Below the pieces are notes generated by a model. That model was given only the letters and a program-made list of their open reading frames with translations, was not told where the DNA came from and did not search any database. From JAWKUK01 sp041398605 (GTDB taxonomy: Bacteria > Planctomycetota > UBA1135 > GCA-002686595), in contig JAWKUK010000005.1 in the NCBI GenBank assembly GCA_041398605.1, positions 372,001 through 436,000 of the forward strand: a stretch of DNA of 64,000 nt. The letters are read 5' to 3'. The position numbers were made by a program, and so were the translations under genes. Below are positions 56,281 to 64,000 of the stretch, piece after piece (the stretch's first letter is position 1; every line of letters begins with the position of its first letter).

Positions 56281-57381
56281 ATGAAACAGCTCGTCATCTG
56301 CGCCGTCGCGGCGTCCATGGCCAGCGCATCCGCGCTCGCATCGGAGAGCGAGTGGGCGACCCTGGATCGCGACGTCCAGGCTCTGTCCGCCAGCCTCTCC
56401 GGCCTTGAAGATTCCAACACGAAGTTCTCCGGCTACATCCGCGCCGCCTACGTCTCCTCGGGTGACGTCGCCGTCGGCGCGAACGACCTGGGTGACTTCG
56501 ACATCCTCGAGGCGCGCCTGAAGGCCTCCGGCACCCGCCACGGGATCGACTACGTCTTCCAGATCGGCGCCGAGAGCGCCGGCTCCGCGTCGCTCCTCAA
56601 GGACGCGTACCTGAACATCCCGATCGGCGCGAACCTCAAGGTGCGCGCGGGCCAGTTCAAGGGCATCATCTGCCGCGACTCGCTGGTCAGCACCAGCAAG
56701 CTGTTCTTCGCGGACCGCAGCCAGATCGGTGGCCTCTTCAGCACCCGCCGTGAGGGCATCGCGCTCCTCGGCGAGTTCGAAGGCTTCGACTGGGCCGTCA
56801 CCATCCAGGACGGCACCGACAGCGCGGGCGACGAGTACCTCCTCGCCCTGCGCGGTGAGATCGACCTCCTCGGCGACGGCATCGACATGGTCGAGGGCGC
56901 GTACGGCGCCGGCGACGTCGAAGCGACCGCTGCGGTGTCCTACTGGGACGACGGCGCTGTCGACAACGGCGATGGCCTCCTGTTCCAGGCGACCCTGACG
57001 TCCAAGCAGTACAGCCTCAATGCGTACGTCGCGGACATCAGCGAGGGCCTCGTCACCAGCAACGGCAGCTCGAGCACCTTCCCGGGCGGCGTCATGGCGA
57101 CCGGTCTCATCGGCGACAGCACCCCGTTCGGCATCATGGGCACGTTCATGATCGCCGAGCCGACCGCCTCCCAGGGTGGCTGGGAAGTCGGCCTCCGCTT
57201 CCAGGACCTCGACAACGGTGACGCGGACACGTCGATCATCGACGTCGGCCTCAACTACTACGGCGCGGGCCACGACTACAAGTACTTCCTGCACTGGCAG
57301 TCGATCAACTCGACCGTCGTGGGCACGAGCGCGAGCGCTGACGCCGACATCATCCGTCTCGGCGTGAACCTCGGGTTCTGA
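56281..57381 (+). CDS. Outer-membrane porin (OprO/OprP-like beta-barrel)
   Basis: ATG 56281, a signal peptide (AAVASMASASALAS) and a short helical stretch LDRDVQALSASLSGLED precede a run of alternating strands ending in LGVNLGF with a C-terminal Phe, the usual outer-membrane barrel signal. Segments such as FSGYIRAAYVSS, VRAGQFKGIICRDSLVS and KYFLHWQSIN fit the phosphate-selective porin O/P type. Codon use is very regular, which suggests high expression, and a good ribosome-binding site agrees. It would let small solutes cross the outer membrane. A hairpin follows the stop. Confidence 0.8.
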   Translation: MKQLVICAVAASMASASALASESEWATLDRDVQALSASLSGLEDSNTKFSGYIRAAYVSSGDVAVGANDLGDFDILEARLKASGTRHGIDYVFQIGAESAGSASLLKDAYLNIPIGANLKVRAGQFKGIICRDSLVSTSKLFFADRSQIGGLFSTRREGIALLGEFEGFDWAVTIQDGTDSAGDEYLLALRGEIDLLGDGIDMVEGAYGAGDVEATAAVSYWDDGAVDNGDGLLFQATLTSKQYSLNAYVADISEGLVTSNGSSSTFPGGVMATGLIGDSTPFGIMGTFMIAEPTASQGGWEVGLRFQDLDNGDADTSIIDVGLNYYGAGHDYKYFLHWQSINSTVVGTSASADADIIRLGVNLGF

Positions 57382-57395
57382 TCCCGAGTCGAGCA

Positions 57396-57413
57396 CGCGG
57401 GTCTTCACCCGCG
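57396..57413 (+). terminator. Hairpin after the porin gene
   Basis: A perfect 7-bp stem (CGCGGGT / ACCCGCG) with a CTTC loop, 15 bases past the porin stop. A second GC-rich inverted repeat follows. There is no T-run, but the position fits a terminator. Confidence 0.6.
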
Positions 57414-57529
57414 GGTTCGCCCCTCGAGCGGGGCCCTGCGCCATGCGCTGGGTCCCGCTTCGTCATTTCGCGCCGGCGCGCGCGACGTCCATGCTTCACG
57501 CGCGGGGAGGCCCTCTCCCTGCTCCAACG

Positions 57530-58522
57530 ATGCAACGGCTCCTCTACATCCTCGCCTTGGCGTGCTCGGCGGCCCTCTTCAGCGCTTGCGCGACTCCGAC
57601 GACCGCGGTCCAGGGGGAGTCGCTCGCCGAGACCTTGGCCCGCGCGGACCGAGAGTTCGAAGCGCGGCAGTACGGCCAAGCGCTCGTGGCGTACCGCATG
57701 GTCGCGTTTGCGTCCTCGAACGCCCGCGATGCCGCGCCGTTTGTCGAGTCGGCGAGTCAAGTGGCGAGCGTCCTCGCGCTGCAAGGGCTGCCCAGCGACG
57801 CGCACTCTTGGCTCGCGCAGGCCCAGGAGCGCGCGACGCCTGACGCGCCCAGGGCGTGGACCCGCTTCTTGCTCGGTCGCGGGCTCGTGGATTGGAAAGA
57901 GGGCCGTGACGGGGAGGCGCTCGCGAACTTCTCCGAGCTCTTTCAGTTCTGCTTCCTGCACGGCGAGACGGCCCGCGCGATTCAGGCCTCGCAGATGGCG
58001 TCCGTCGTCAGCCGCGGCGCGGAGCAGATCGAGTGGGCCCGGCGCGGCATCCAAACCGCTGCGGCCTCGGGCAAGCCGGGGTGGGAGGGCCCGCTCTGGG
58101 CCAACCTCGGCTGGCTGCTCGACGCGCGCGGCCTCACCGACGAAGCCCTGGAGGCCTTCGAGCGCGCGCTCTCTCTCGCGAAGCAGAGCGAGGCGACGCG
58201 CATCGGCCGCGCGCGCGCCGAGTGGGCGTACGCGCACGCGCTGCGTAAGGCGGGCCGTTCAGAGGACGCCCAGCGCGCGCTCGACTACCTGTTCGACGTC
58301 CTCTCGGGCCTCTACGCGCGCGAGCGGACGCCGGTCGTCGCCGAGTACTTTGGGCGCACCCTCATGGACCTCGCCGAGCTCGACGCCCAATCGGGCGCGA
58401 CGCTCCGCGCTCAGGAGCGCTTTCGCGCCGCGCGCGCGCGCCTCATCGAAGCGGGCGCCGTGGAAGGCGCGCCGGAGCTCCTCGCAGAGCTCGACCGCCG
58501 GCTCGCGGAGCTCGAGCGCTGA
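57530..58522 (+). CDS. TPR-containing lipoprotein
   Basis: I use the ATG at 57530 because it opens directly on a signal peptide with lipobox LFSAC; the longer frame adds a basic stretch not typical of exports. The mature protein (about 310 residues) is built of helical TPR-like pairs, for example REFEARQYGQALVAYRMVAF, SDAHSWLAQAQERATPD and LTDEALEAFERALSLAKQ. It is expected on the periplasmic face of a membrane as a scaffold in envelope assembly. The neighbours are a porin and a convergent GT-C-like gene. Confidence 0.75.
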   Translation: MQRLLYILALACSAALFSACATPTTAVQGESLAETLARADREFEARQYGQALVAYRMVAFASSNARDAAPFVESASQVASVLALQGLPSDAHSWLAQAQERATPDAPRAWTRFLLGRGLVDWKEGRDGEALANFSELFQFCFLHGETARAIQASQMASVVSRGAEQIEWARRGIQTAAASGKPGWEGPLWANLGWLLDARGLTDEALEAFERALSLAKQSEATRIGRARAEWAYAHALRKAGRSEDAQRALDYLFDVLSGLYARERTPVVAEYFGRTLMDLAELDAQSGATLRAQERFRAARARLIEAGAVEGAPELLAELDRRLAELER

Positions 58523-58550
58523 CTCGGCCCGACGCGCTGTGCCCGCGCGC

Positions 58551-60071
58551 TCAAGGCGCGAGGACGAGCTGCCAGCGCGCTGGGTCGAGCGGCGGCGGCG
58601 CTCCAGCGTCAGGGACGAGCGCTTGCACCTCGAGCGTCGGCGCCACGCACTGTGCATAGGCCACGAGGGAGTACGGCGCGTGGATGAAGACGGGACCGGA
58701 CCGAGCCTCAACGAGCGGGGCCCAGGGCCGGAGCACGGCGCGGGCGCCCGGACGCGCCGTCGCGAGCGCCGCGTCGAGCTGCGTCAGCGTCGCGCGCGCG
58801 AGGCGGCTCGCACGGTCGAAGGCCGGGTCAGGTGAGTGCGCGCCCCCGCGCGCCGCTAACGTGATCGCGAGCGCGAGCGTCGCCACGCCCGCGAGCGGCG
58901 CCGCGAAGGCCCGCGCCAAAGCACCCTGCTGGCGCGCTCCGCGAAGCGCGTCGAGCGCGCGCGCAACGACGAGGCCCGCGAACGCGGCCACGGGCACGAC
59001 GAGGAGCAGCGCGTACCAGCCGTGCGCGCGGCCTGCGGACACCGTGATCGCCCATGCAGACAGCGCAGCGAGCGCGAGCCACGCCAGCCGTCTTGAGTCG
59101 CCCGACCACAGCGCCGCGACGCCCAGCGCCAGCACGACCGCGCCGAGCATGGCGCCGCCCGCGCTGCTGCTCGCCGTCACGAGCCCGACCAGGGTACGCG
59201 ACGTCTCTCCGAGCGCGCTGAGGGCGCCGAGGCCCGACTCGGGATGGCCGCCGAGCCCGCCGAGCACGGCGAACCGCGCCGCCAACGCCGCGAGCAACGC
59301 GAGCCCGATCGGCGCGCAGCGCATCAGCGCGCCCTTGAAGGGCTGGCCGCCGCCCTCGATCAGCCACGCCCATCCGAGCGCGAGCGGCGCAACGATCACG
59401 CCCGTCTCCTTCGAGCTGAGCGCGCACAATGCGAGCGCGCCGGTCCACGCGCCGTGCGCGCGCCCGAGCGACAGGAGCGTCGCCAGCGTGAACACGATCG
59501 CGAGGGTGTCCGCGCGGCGCGGCGCGTACGGCAGGACCTCGAGCTGCGCGGGGTGCAGCAGGAACACGAGGCCTGCCAGCAACGCACCGACGAAGCCGCC
59601 CGCTCCGCTGCCCGTCGCGCCGTTCCCCGTCGCGCCGCTGCCCGTCACGCCGCTGCCCGTCACGCCGCTGCCCGTCACGCCGCTGCCCATCGCGCCGCCG
59701 GTGAGGCGCCGCGTCACCAGCGCCACCATCAGCGCCGCGAGCGCGCCGAGCGCGAGGTCCGTCCTCGCGTAGGCCGCGGGCCTGAGCCCGCCCAGCGCGC
59801 GATCGAGCGCAAACGAGAGCTGCGTCACCGGGCGATAGAAGTGGCCATCCGGATAGCGCCCGCCCATGAGCTCGTCCGTCAGCGTCCGCAGCAGCGCGGC
59901 AAATGAGTCGACGCGCGCGGCCGCGATCAGCGGGTAGGAGTCCCAACCCAGCAGCTCGAGGCGGAGCGTCCAGCCGTACGCGGCGAGCGCCGCGAGCCCA
60001 AGCAGCGCCGCGAGGCCGAAGGCCGCGCGCGCGGCGCGCGGCGCGGCGGGCGCGATGCTCGCGCCGCTCAA
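58551..60071 (-). CDS. GT-C-type (TMTC/O-mannosyltransferase-like) integral membrane protein
   Basis: Translation appears to start at a TTG (60071) that overlaps the preceding stop as TTGA; 506 residues. Ten or more membrane helices are present. The first loop after helix 1 holds ELLGWDSYPLIAAARVDSF and YPDGHFYRPVTQLSFALDR, then HPAQLEVLPYAPRRADTLAI and LCALSSKETGVIVAPLAL. This matches the pattern of Tmtc-like O-glycosyltransferases. A Gly/Thr/Ser pentapeptide repeat lies in one loop. It likely transfers a lipid-linked sugar to an exported protein or glycan. It is coupled to the phosphodiesterase-like gene upstream. Confidence 0.75.
   Translation of the reverse strand: MSGASIAPAAPRAARAAFGLAALLGLAALAAYGWTLRLELLGWDSYPLIAAARVDSFAALLRTLTDELMGGRYPDGHFYRPVTQLSFALDRALGGLRPAAYARTDLALGALAALMVALVTRRLTGGAMGSGVTGSGVTGSGVTGSGATGNGATGSGAGGFVGALLAGLVFLLHPAQLEVLPYAPRRADTLAIVFTLATLLSLGRAHGAWTGALALCALSSKETGVIVAPLALGWAWLIEGGGQPFKGALMRCAPIGLALLAALAARFAVLGGLGGHPESGLGALSALGETSRTLVGLVTASSSAGGAMLGAVVLALGVAALWSGDSRRLAWLALAALSAWAITVSAGRAHGWYALLLVVPVAAFAGLVVARALDALRGARQQGALARAFAAPLAGVATLALAITLAARGGAHSPDPAFDRASRLARATLTQLDAALATARPGARAVLRPWAPLVEARSGPVFIHAPYSLVAYAQCVAPTLEVQALVPDAGAPPPLDPARWQLVLAP
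59605..59694. repeat. 15-bp tandem repeat inside the GT-C gene (six units)
   Basis: Six 15-base units, four reading CCGCTGCCCGTCACG or close to it, encode TGSGV-type pentapeptides on the minus strand. They fall in a hydrophilic loop between predicted helices, so length variation is likely tolerated. The period equals that of the array at 4956-5075, but the sequence is unrelated. Confidence 0.85.
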
Positions 60072-61675
60072 TCGGCGTACCCCAGGGATGAGAGGCGGCG
60101 CCGGACCTCGCTCGATTCGTTCTGCGTCGGCAACCCTGAATACGCTGCTTCTGTCGTGCGCTGGCTCGGGTCGTCGCGCTCGTCGATGCGCAGCACGTGG
60201 CGTGCATCGTCGAAGCGCACCGCCCCGCGCATCCCGCTCGGGATCGGCTCGGCGAGCAGGTGCAGCCACGTCGGCGCGAGGTCGCGCAGCGCCCACCGCG
60301 GACGCTCCAACGCGCGCGACGCCGCCGGGATCGAGGGCCCCGCCGCGACACAGATCCCGTCGCGCGCGTGCTCGGGGAACGCGAGCTCGGACGCGGCGAA
60401 GACTGGGCCGAGCCCGCTCGTCACCGCGCGCCAGCTGGGCTCCAGCTCGACGATGAGGTCCGGCACGACGCGCTCGCGCTCGGGGCCTGGATACAGCGCA
60501 GCGCCGCGCCAGGTGCGCCGCACGACCTTGACGCCGGCGGGGAACTCGAGCGCTGCGAGGCGCGCCTCGAGCGCCTCCAGCGTCGCGTCGCGCGCGGAGT
60601 CCGCGACCGCGCCCTGCGGCTCGCGTCCGACCACGTTGAGGCGCAGCGCTGCGAAGTTGCCCTCGGCGACGTCCGCGAACGCGCGCGTCGCGCTCCAAGC
60701 GAGGCGCCCGAGGCGCGCGCCGCGCTCGTTGGCGCGCGCGGTGGCCAGGGGCCCTTCGCTGCGTCCGTCGAGCGTCGCGCCCTCGCTGCGTGTCGCAAAG
60801 CCCTCTTGCAGGAGCCACGCGTCGAGGTCGAACACTTTGCGGTAGGTCGTGAACCCGTGGTCCGACACGAGGAAGACGTCTGTGTCCGAGCCGGCGGCCT
60901 CGAGGAGGCGCCCGAGGCTCGTGTCCAAGTCGTCGAGCAGCGCGGCGATCGGCCCGCGCGTGTTCGTGTCGAACACGCGGTGCGAGAGCACGTCGAGCTC
61001 CTTGAAGACGACGAGCGCGAAGCTCCAATGCGTCGCGCGAAGCGCTTCGACGACCGCGGCCTCCTTCAGCGCGAGCTGCTGCGAGACGCGCTCGGGCGTG
61101 AGCTCGCGCAGCGTGCGCCAGACGCCGAGGTCCGGCGCCAAGCCGCGCGCGCGCAGCGTCTCCGTCAGCGCCGGGGGGTGCGTCCACACTTGGTCCTCGG
61201 GGCTCAACATCCCTGCGACGAGCACGCCGTCGACGGGCTCCGCCGGCCAAGTCACCGGGACGCCCCACACGACGACCTCGTGGCCACGCGCGACGAGCGT
61301 GCGCCACAGCGGCGCGGCGCAGAGATCGCGCGCGCTGACGACGCGCACGTCGTAGGTGCCCTCGATCGGCTGAAAGAACGAATAGACGCCGGTCTCCCCC
61401 GGCTCCTTGCCCGTCGCGAGCGTCGTCCACGCCGCGCTCGAGATCGGGACCGCGGTCGATTCCAGGGTCGCGCTTTGGCCGCGCGCCAGGAGCCGCGCGA
61501 CGTTGGGCAGGCGCCCCTCCTTCAAGAGCGGATCGATCAGGTCGAAGGTCGCGCCGTCCCATCCGACGACGAGCACCCGTCGTGCGCGCGGCGTGTCCGG
61601 GCGGCACGCGAGGGCGAGCGCTGCGACGCACAGCGCGAGGGTCCAAGGGATGGGGGCTCGAGTCAGGTCTCGCAC
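60068..61675 (-). CDS. Lipoprotein of the type I phosphodiesterase / alkaline-phosphatase superfamily
   Basis: The signal peptide ends in a lipobox-like ALACRPD. Metal-ligand motifs of the superfamily are VLVVGWDGATFDLIDPLL (first Asp), SSAAWTTLATGKEPGETG (nucleophile Thr region), LDVLSHRVFD and LVSDHGFTTY (Asp-His). This corresponds to the nucleotide-pyrophosphatase/phosphodiesterase clan, often acting on phospholipids or glycan-linked phosphates outside the cytoplasm. Its stop overlaps the GT-C gene start, so the two act together. A related protein is encoded divergently at 61764. Confidence 0.85.
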   Translation of the reverse strand: MRDLTRAPIPWTLALCVAALALACRPDTPRARRVLVVGWDGATFDLIDPLLKEGRLPNVARLLARGQSATLESTAVPISSAAWTTLATGKEPGETGVYSFFQPIEGTYDVRVVSARDLCAAPLWRTLVARGHEVVVWGVPVTWPAEPVDGVLVAGMLSPEDQVWTHPPALTETLRARGLAPDLGVWRTLRELTPERVSQQLALKEAAVVEALRATHWSFALVVFKELDVLSHRVFDTNTRGPIAALLDDLDTSLGRLLEAAGSDTDVFLVSDHGFTTYRKVFDLDAWLLQEGFATRSEGATLDGRSEGPLATARANERGARLGRLAWSATRAFADVAEGNFAALRLNVVGREPQGAVADSARDATLEALEARLAALEFPAGVKVVRRTWRGAALYPGPERERVVPDLIVELEPSWRAVTSGLGPVFAASELAFPEHARDGICVAAGPSIPAASRALERPRWALRDLAPTWLHLLAEPIPSGMRGAVRFDDARHVLRIDERDDPSQRTTEAAYSGLPTQNESSEVRRRLSSLGYAD

Positions 61676-61763
61676 GGGGGCGCTCGCGGCAGCGGAGCAT
61701 CGTACGTCATCGCCGCGGAGTATCGTATGGGGGCGCGCCAGAGCTTGCGGCGCCTCGACGACC

Positions 61764-63167
61764 TTGAACGCCCGCGCGCGACACCACCCTCCTCTTCCGT
61801 CGACCCGATCCGCGCCGCGCTTCGTCGGCGCGCCGTGGGTCGTCGTGTCGCTGGGCCTCGCCGCGTTGGCGCTCGCTTCGCTCGGCTGCGACGCGCGGGC
61901 GGCGCGCCCGCCGCTGGTCCTCGTCGTCTCGCTCGATACGGTGCGCGCGGACCGGTGGGCGAGCGCGCCGACGCCCGCCTTCGACGGGCTCGCCGCACGC
62001 GCGGACCGTTATCCAACGGCGGTCTCGACGGCCCCGTGGACGCTGCCGAGCCACGCGTCGATGTTCACGGGGCTCTGGCCGAGCGAGCACGGCGCAGTGA
62101 GCTTCGAGGTCGATGCCCTCGAGGACAACGCGCACCCGCTGCACCCGGACCATGTGACGCTCGCGGAGGCGCTCTCGAGCGCGGGGTATCACACCGCGGG
62201 GTTCGTCGCGAACACGGTGTACCTCTCGCCGCGCCACGGCCTCGACCAAGGCTTCGCGACTTGGCAGGTGCGTCGGCAGCGCGGCGACGGCGTCACGCGC
62301 GACGCGCTGGCGTGGGTGGATGCGCAGCGCGCGGGCGCGGGGCGCGGCGCGCCGCTGTTCTTGTTCCTCAACTACATGGACGCGCATCGGCCGTACAACG
62401 CGCCGCCTGCGCCGGATGGTCGCCAGTCCGTCGTGTTGCTCGACGAGCTGATCGAGCGTGTCATGGTGCGCGGCGAGGGCGACAGCCCCGAGCGCGCGGA
62501 GCTGCGGGCGGACCTCCTCGCGTGTTACGACGGCGCGCTCGCGAACCTCGACGCGGCGCTCGGCCGGCTCTTCGATGGCCTCGATGCGCGCGGGCTCCTC
62601 GACGGAGCGCTGGTCGTCGTGACGGCCGATCACGGTGAGTCGTTCGGCGAGCACGGCCTCGTCGAGCACTCGAAGGACGTCTACGAGCCGCTCTTGCGGG
62701 TGCCGTTCATCGTCAAGCGCCCGGGGCAGCGCGCGGGTCGGGACTTGGCCGCGCGCGCCTCCTCGGTCGACGTCGCGGGCCTCGTTGCGGAGGCGACGCG
62801 GGTCGGCCGAGCGCGCTTTACGCGCCTCCCAGGGACGCACCCGGTCCTCGCGGAGAACCGCTACAGCCGCCCGCAGGACCTCGTCCGCTACGGCGCGCGC
62901 TTCCGCAGCGTGCGCCAGGCGTGGTACGAGGGTGACTTGAAGCTGCGCGTCGATGCGCGCGGCGCGACCCAGCTCTTCGACCTGGCGCACGACCCCGCGG
63001 AGCTGCGAGACCTCGCCCTCGCGCGCCCCGCCGACGCAGCGCGGCTCACAGCGGACCTCGCGCGCGAGCTCGCCAGGGCGCCTTGGCCCGGGCCGGACTT
63101 GATGCCCGGCGCGCTCGCGCCAGCCGAGCGCGTGGAGCTGCGCGCCCTCGGTTACGGCGGCGATTGA
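61764..63167 (+). CDS. Sulfatase-fold lipoprotein lacking the formylglycine Cys
   Basis: The start is uncertain: a TTG at 61764 gives a signal peptide with lipobox ASLGC; a GTG at 61845 is an alternative. Metal-binding LVVSLDTVRADRW, STAPWTLPSHASMFTG and VVTADHGESFGEHG identify the sulfatase/phosphotransferase superfamily. At the place of the formylglycine Cys (C-x-P-S-R) the sequence has Thr and a PSH, so it is not a classical sulfatase; related enzymes with a Thr nucleophile move phospho-groups. FLFLNYMDAHRPYNAP and the final PAELRDLA are usual for the family. It is divergent from the other AP-superfamily gene. Confidence 0.8.
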   Translation: MNARARHHPPLPSTRSAPRFVGAPWVVVSLGLAALALASLGCDARAARPPLVLVVSLDTVRADRWASAPTPAFDGLAARADRYPTAVSTAPWTLPSHASMFTGLWPSEHGAVSFEVDALEDNAHPLHPDHVTLAEALSSAGYHTAGFVANTVYLSPRHGLDQGFATWQVRRQRGDGVTRDALAWVDAQRAGAGRGAPLFLFLNYMDAHRPYNAPPAPDGRQSVVLLDELIERVMVRGEGDSPERAELRADLLACYDGALANLDAALGRLFDGLDARGLLDGALVVVTADHGESFGEHGLVEHSKDVYEPLLRVPFIVKRPGQRAGRDLAARASSVDVAGLVAEATRVGRARFTRLPGTHPVLAENRYSRPQDLVRYGARFRSVRQAWYEGDLKLRVDARGATQLFDLAHDPAELRDLALARPADAARLTADLARELARAPWPGPDLMPGALAPAERVELRALGYGGD

Positions 63168-63219
63168 CTTGCGCCTTGGTTGGAGGTCGCGCGCTCGAAC
63201 CCCGTAAGCTGTGCCGACG

Positions 63220-64000
63220 ATGGCCACCTGCGCAATCAACCCATGGGCCGCTGGCCCCTCGCCCCTCCGGTCGCCTTGGTCTCAGCGCCGGAGCGCCCCG
63301 TTCTGGGTGTCGCTCTGCTGCGTGCCGCTGCTCGCGGCGTCGTGTGTCGCCCCGACGACGCGCGCCGCTGCGGCCATGGACGCAGCGTCGACGAGCGAGT
63401 GGCAGGTGGTCGGCACGAGCGCCGAAGGGCGCCCCGTGCGGGCGCGGACGCTCGGGCGCGGCGACCAGCGCGATGGGCGCCGCGTGGCCGTGATCGCTGG
63501 GATCCACGGTGACGAGACCGAGGGACTGCAGAACCTCACCGCGCTCATCACGTTGCTGGCAGAGAGCGACGCGTGCGTGCGGTTGATCGAGGACGTCAGC
63601 CCCGACGGGACGGCCCGCGGTACGCGGCACACGGCGAGCGGGGTCGACCCGAACCGCAACTGGCCGGCGCACAACTTCACCCCCGACCGCAGCCGCGGGC
63701 CCGCGCCGCTGTCCGAGCCCGAGGTCGCGGCGGTGCACGACGACCTCGTGCGCTTTGCGCCGGAGCTCGTGGTCGTCCTGCACTCGACGAAGCGCGGGCC
63801 GTTCGTGAACTATGACGGGCCGGCGCGCGCGCTCGCGGAGCGCTTCGCGAGCGCTGCCCGCGCGCCTTGGCGCGTCGTCGCCGACATGGGCTACGCGACG
63901 CCCGGCTCGTTTGGGACGTGGATGGGGATCGACCGCGGCGTGCCGACCTTGACGGTCGAGTTCAAGCGGGGTGACGGCGCGGACGTCACCGGACCGCCGC
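63220..64000 (+). CDS. M14 family zinc carboxypeptidase, lipoprotein, 3' truncated
   Basis: ATG 63220, a lipobox-like LLAASC at residues 40-45 and an M14 domain running off the end of the window (260 codons visible). Motifs are VIAGIHGDETEGLQNL (zinc His and Glu), VDPNRNWPAHN (substrate Arg region), VVLHSTKRGPF (third ligand His) and TLTVEFKRGD (catalytic Glu). This is closest to the small M14 enzymes of the murein-peptide amidase or DUF2817 kind, and a role in cell-wall peptide turnover is likely. It follows the sulfatase-fold gene on the same strand by 52 bases. Confidence 0.85.
   Translation, partial: MATCAINPWAAGPSPLRSPWSQRRSAPFWVSLCCVPLLAASCVAPTTRAAAAMDAASTSEWQVVGTSAEGRPVRARTLGRGDQRDGRRVAVIAGIHGDETEGLQNLTALITLLAESDACVRLIEDVSPDGTARGTRHTASGVDPNRNWPAHNFTPDRSRGPAPLSEPEVAAVHDDLVRFAPELVVVLHSTKRGPFVNYDGPARALAERFASAARAPWRVVADMGYATPGSFGTWMGIDRGVPTLTVEFKRGDGADVTGPP

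Noticed and set aside
60197..62638. An 813-codon plus-strand frame across the AP-superfamily genes
   Set aside because: It is antisense to one and out of frame with another well-supported gene, and its composition is that of shadow frames.
1..64000. CRISPR array, insertion sequence or prophage
   Set aside because: No spaced direct repeats of 25-40 bases, no transposase or integrase gene and no phage structural genes were seen on either strand.

Overview
The window is 64 kb of very GC-rich bacterial DNA. Its gene content points to a member of the Planctomycetota, probably one of the deep-branching, protein-secretion-rich lineages rather than Rhodopirellula or Gemmata. The signs are two ECF sigma factors paired with transmembrane Ser/Thr kinases (one kinase carries a formylglycine-generating-enzyme-like C-terminus), many exported proteins of unknown function, and a split transketolase. 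Four large secreted proteins also share one C-terminal module ending in a W-x-FQ-x-W-[YH]-RD signature. The assignment is an inference from gene content; no rRNA is present.

Layout. 1-5.9 kb: end of an S66 peptidase gene, a lipoprotein operon, a large secreted protein and a 15-bp tandem repeat. 6-10.7 kb: an orphan protein, then an ECF sigma factor translationally coupled to a kinase/FGE-like protein. 10.9-15.6 kb: a surface-polymer group (MBOAT acyltransferase, SGNH/AlgJ-like partner, polytopic membrane protein). 15.9-20.1 kb: an operon of unrecognised genes, with two apparent frameshifts in the area and a long inverted repeat. 20.6-25.6 kb: the standout locus, a compact ubiquitin-like conjugation cassette. 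25.6-38.4 kb: thioredoxin-like protein, membrane protein, beta-propeller protein, second ECF/kinase pair, M3 peptidase and subtilase. 38.5-47.6 kb: housekeeping genes (carA, larB, tsaD, S41 protease, DUF2007, split transketolase, DUF2203, SDR, zinc-ribbon membrane protein). 47.7-58.5 kb: secreted beta-propeller-like protein, rpsT, TPR protein, def, ribF, tRNA-Phe, DUF971, arfB, a porin and a TPR lipoprotein. 58.5-64 kb: GT-C-type membrane protein, two divergent alkaline-phosphatase-superfamily proteins and the start of an M14 carboxypeptidase.

The cassette at 20,641-25,570 contains, in order, a winged-helix regulator, a protein with an FHA-like strand set and a RING-like zinc module, a ThiF/E1-like enzyme with a C-terminal zinc ribbon, an E2-like protein with an HSN...Cys core, an unrecognised 287-residue protein, and an 89-residue ubiquitin-like protein ending in a bare Gly. 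Five of the six genes overlap by a few bases, and the set ends at a perfect 15-bp hairpin. No JAB deubiquitinase is visible. The most economical reading is a bacterial E1-E2-E3-ubiquitin-like pathway, related to predicted Prok-E2/PRTRC-type systems but with its own composition. Its substrate and purpose cannot be read from sequence.
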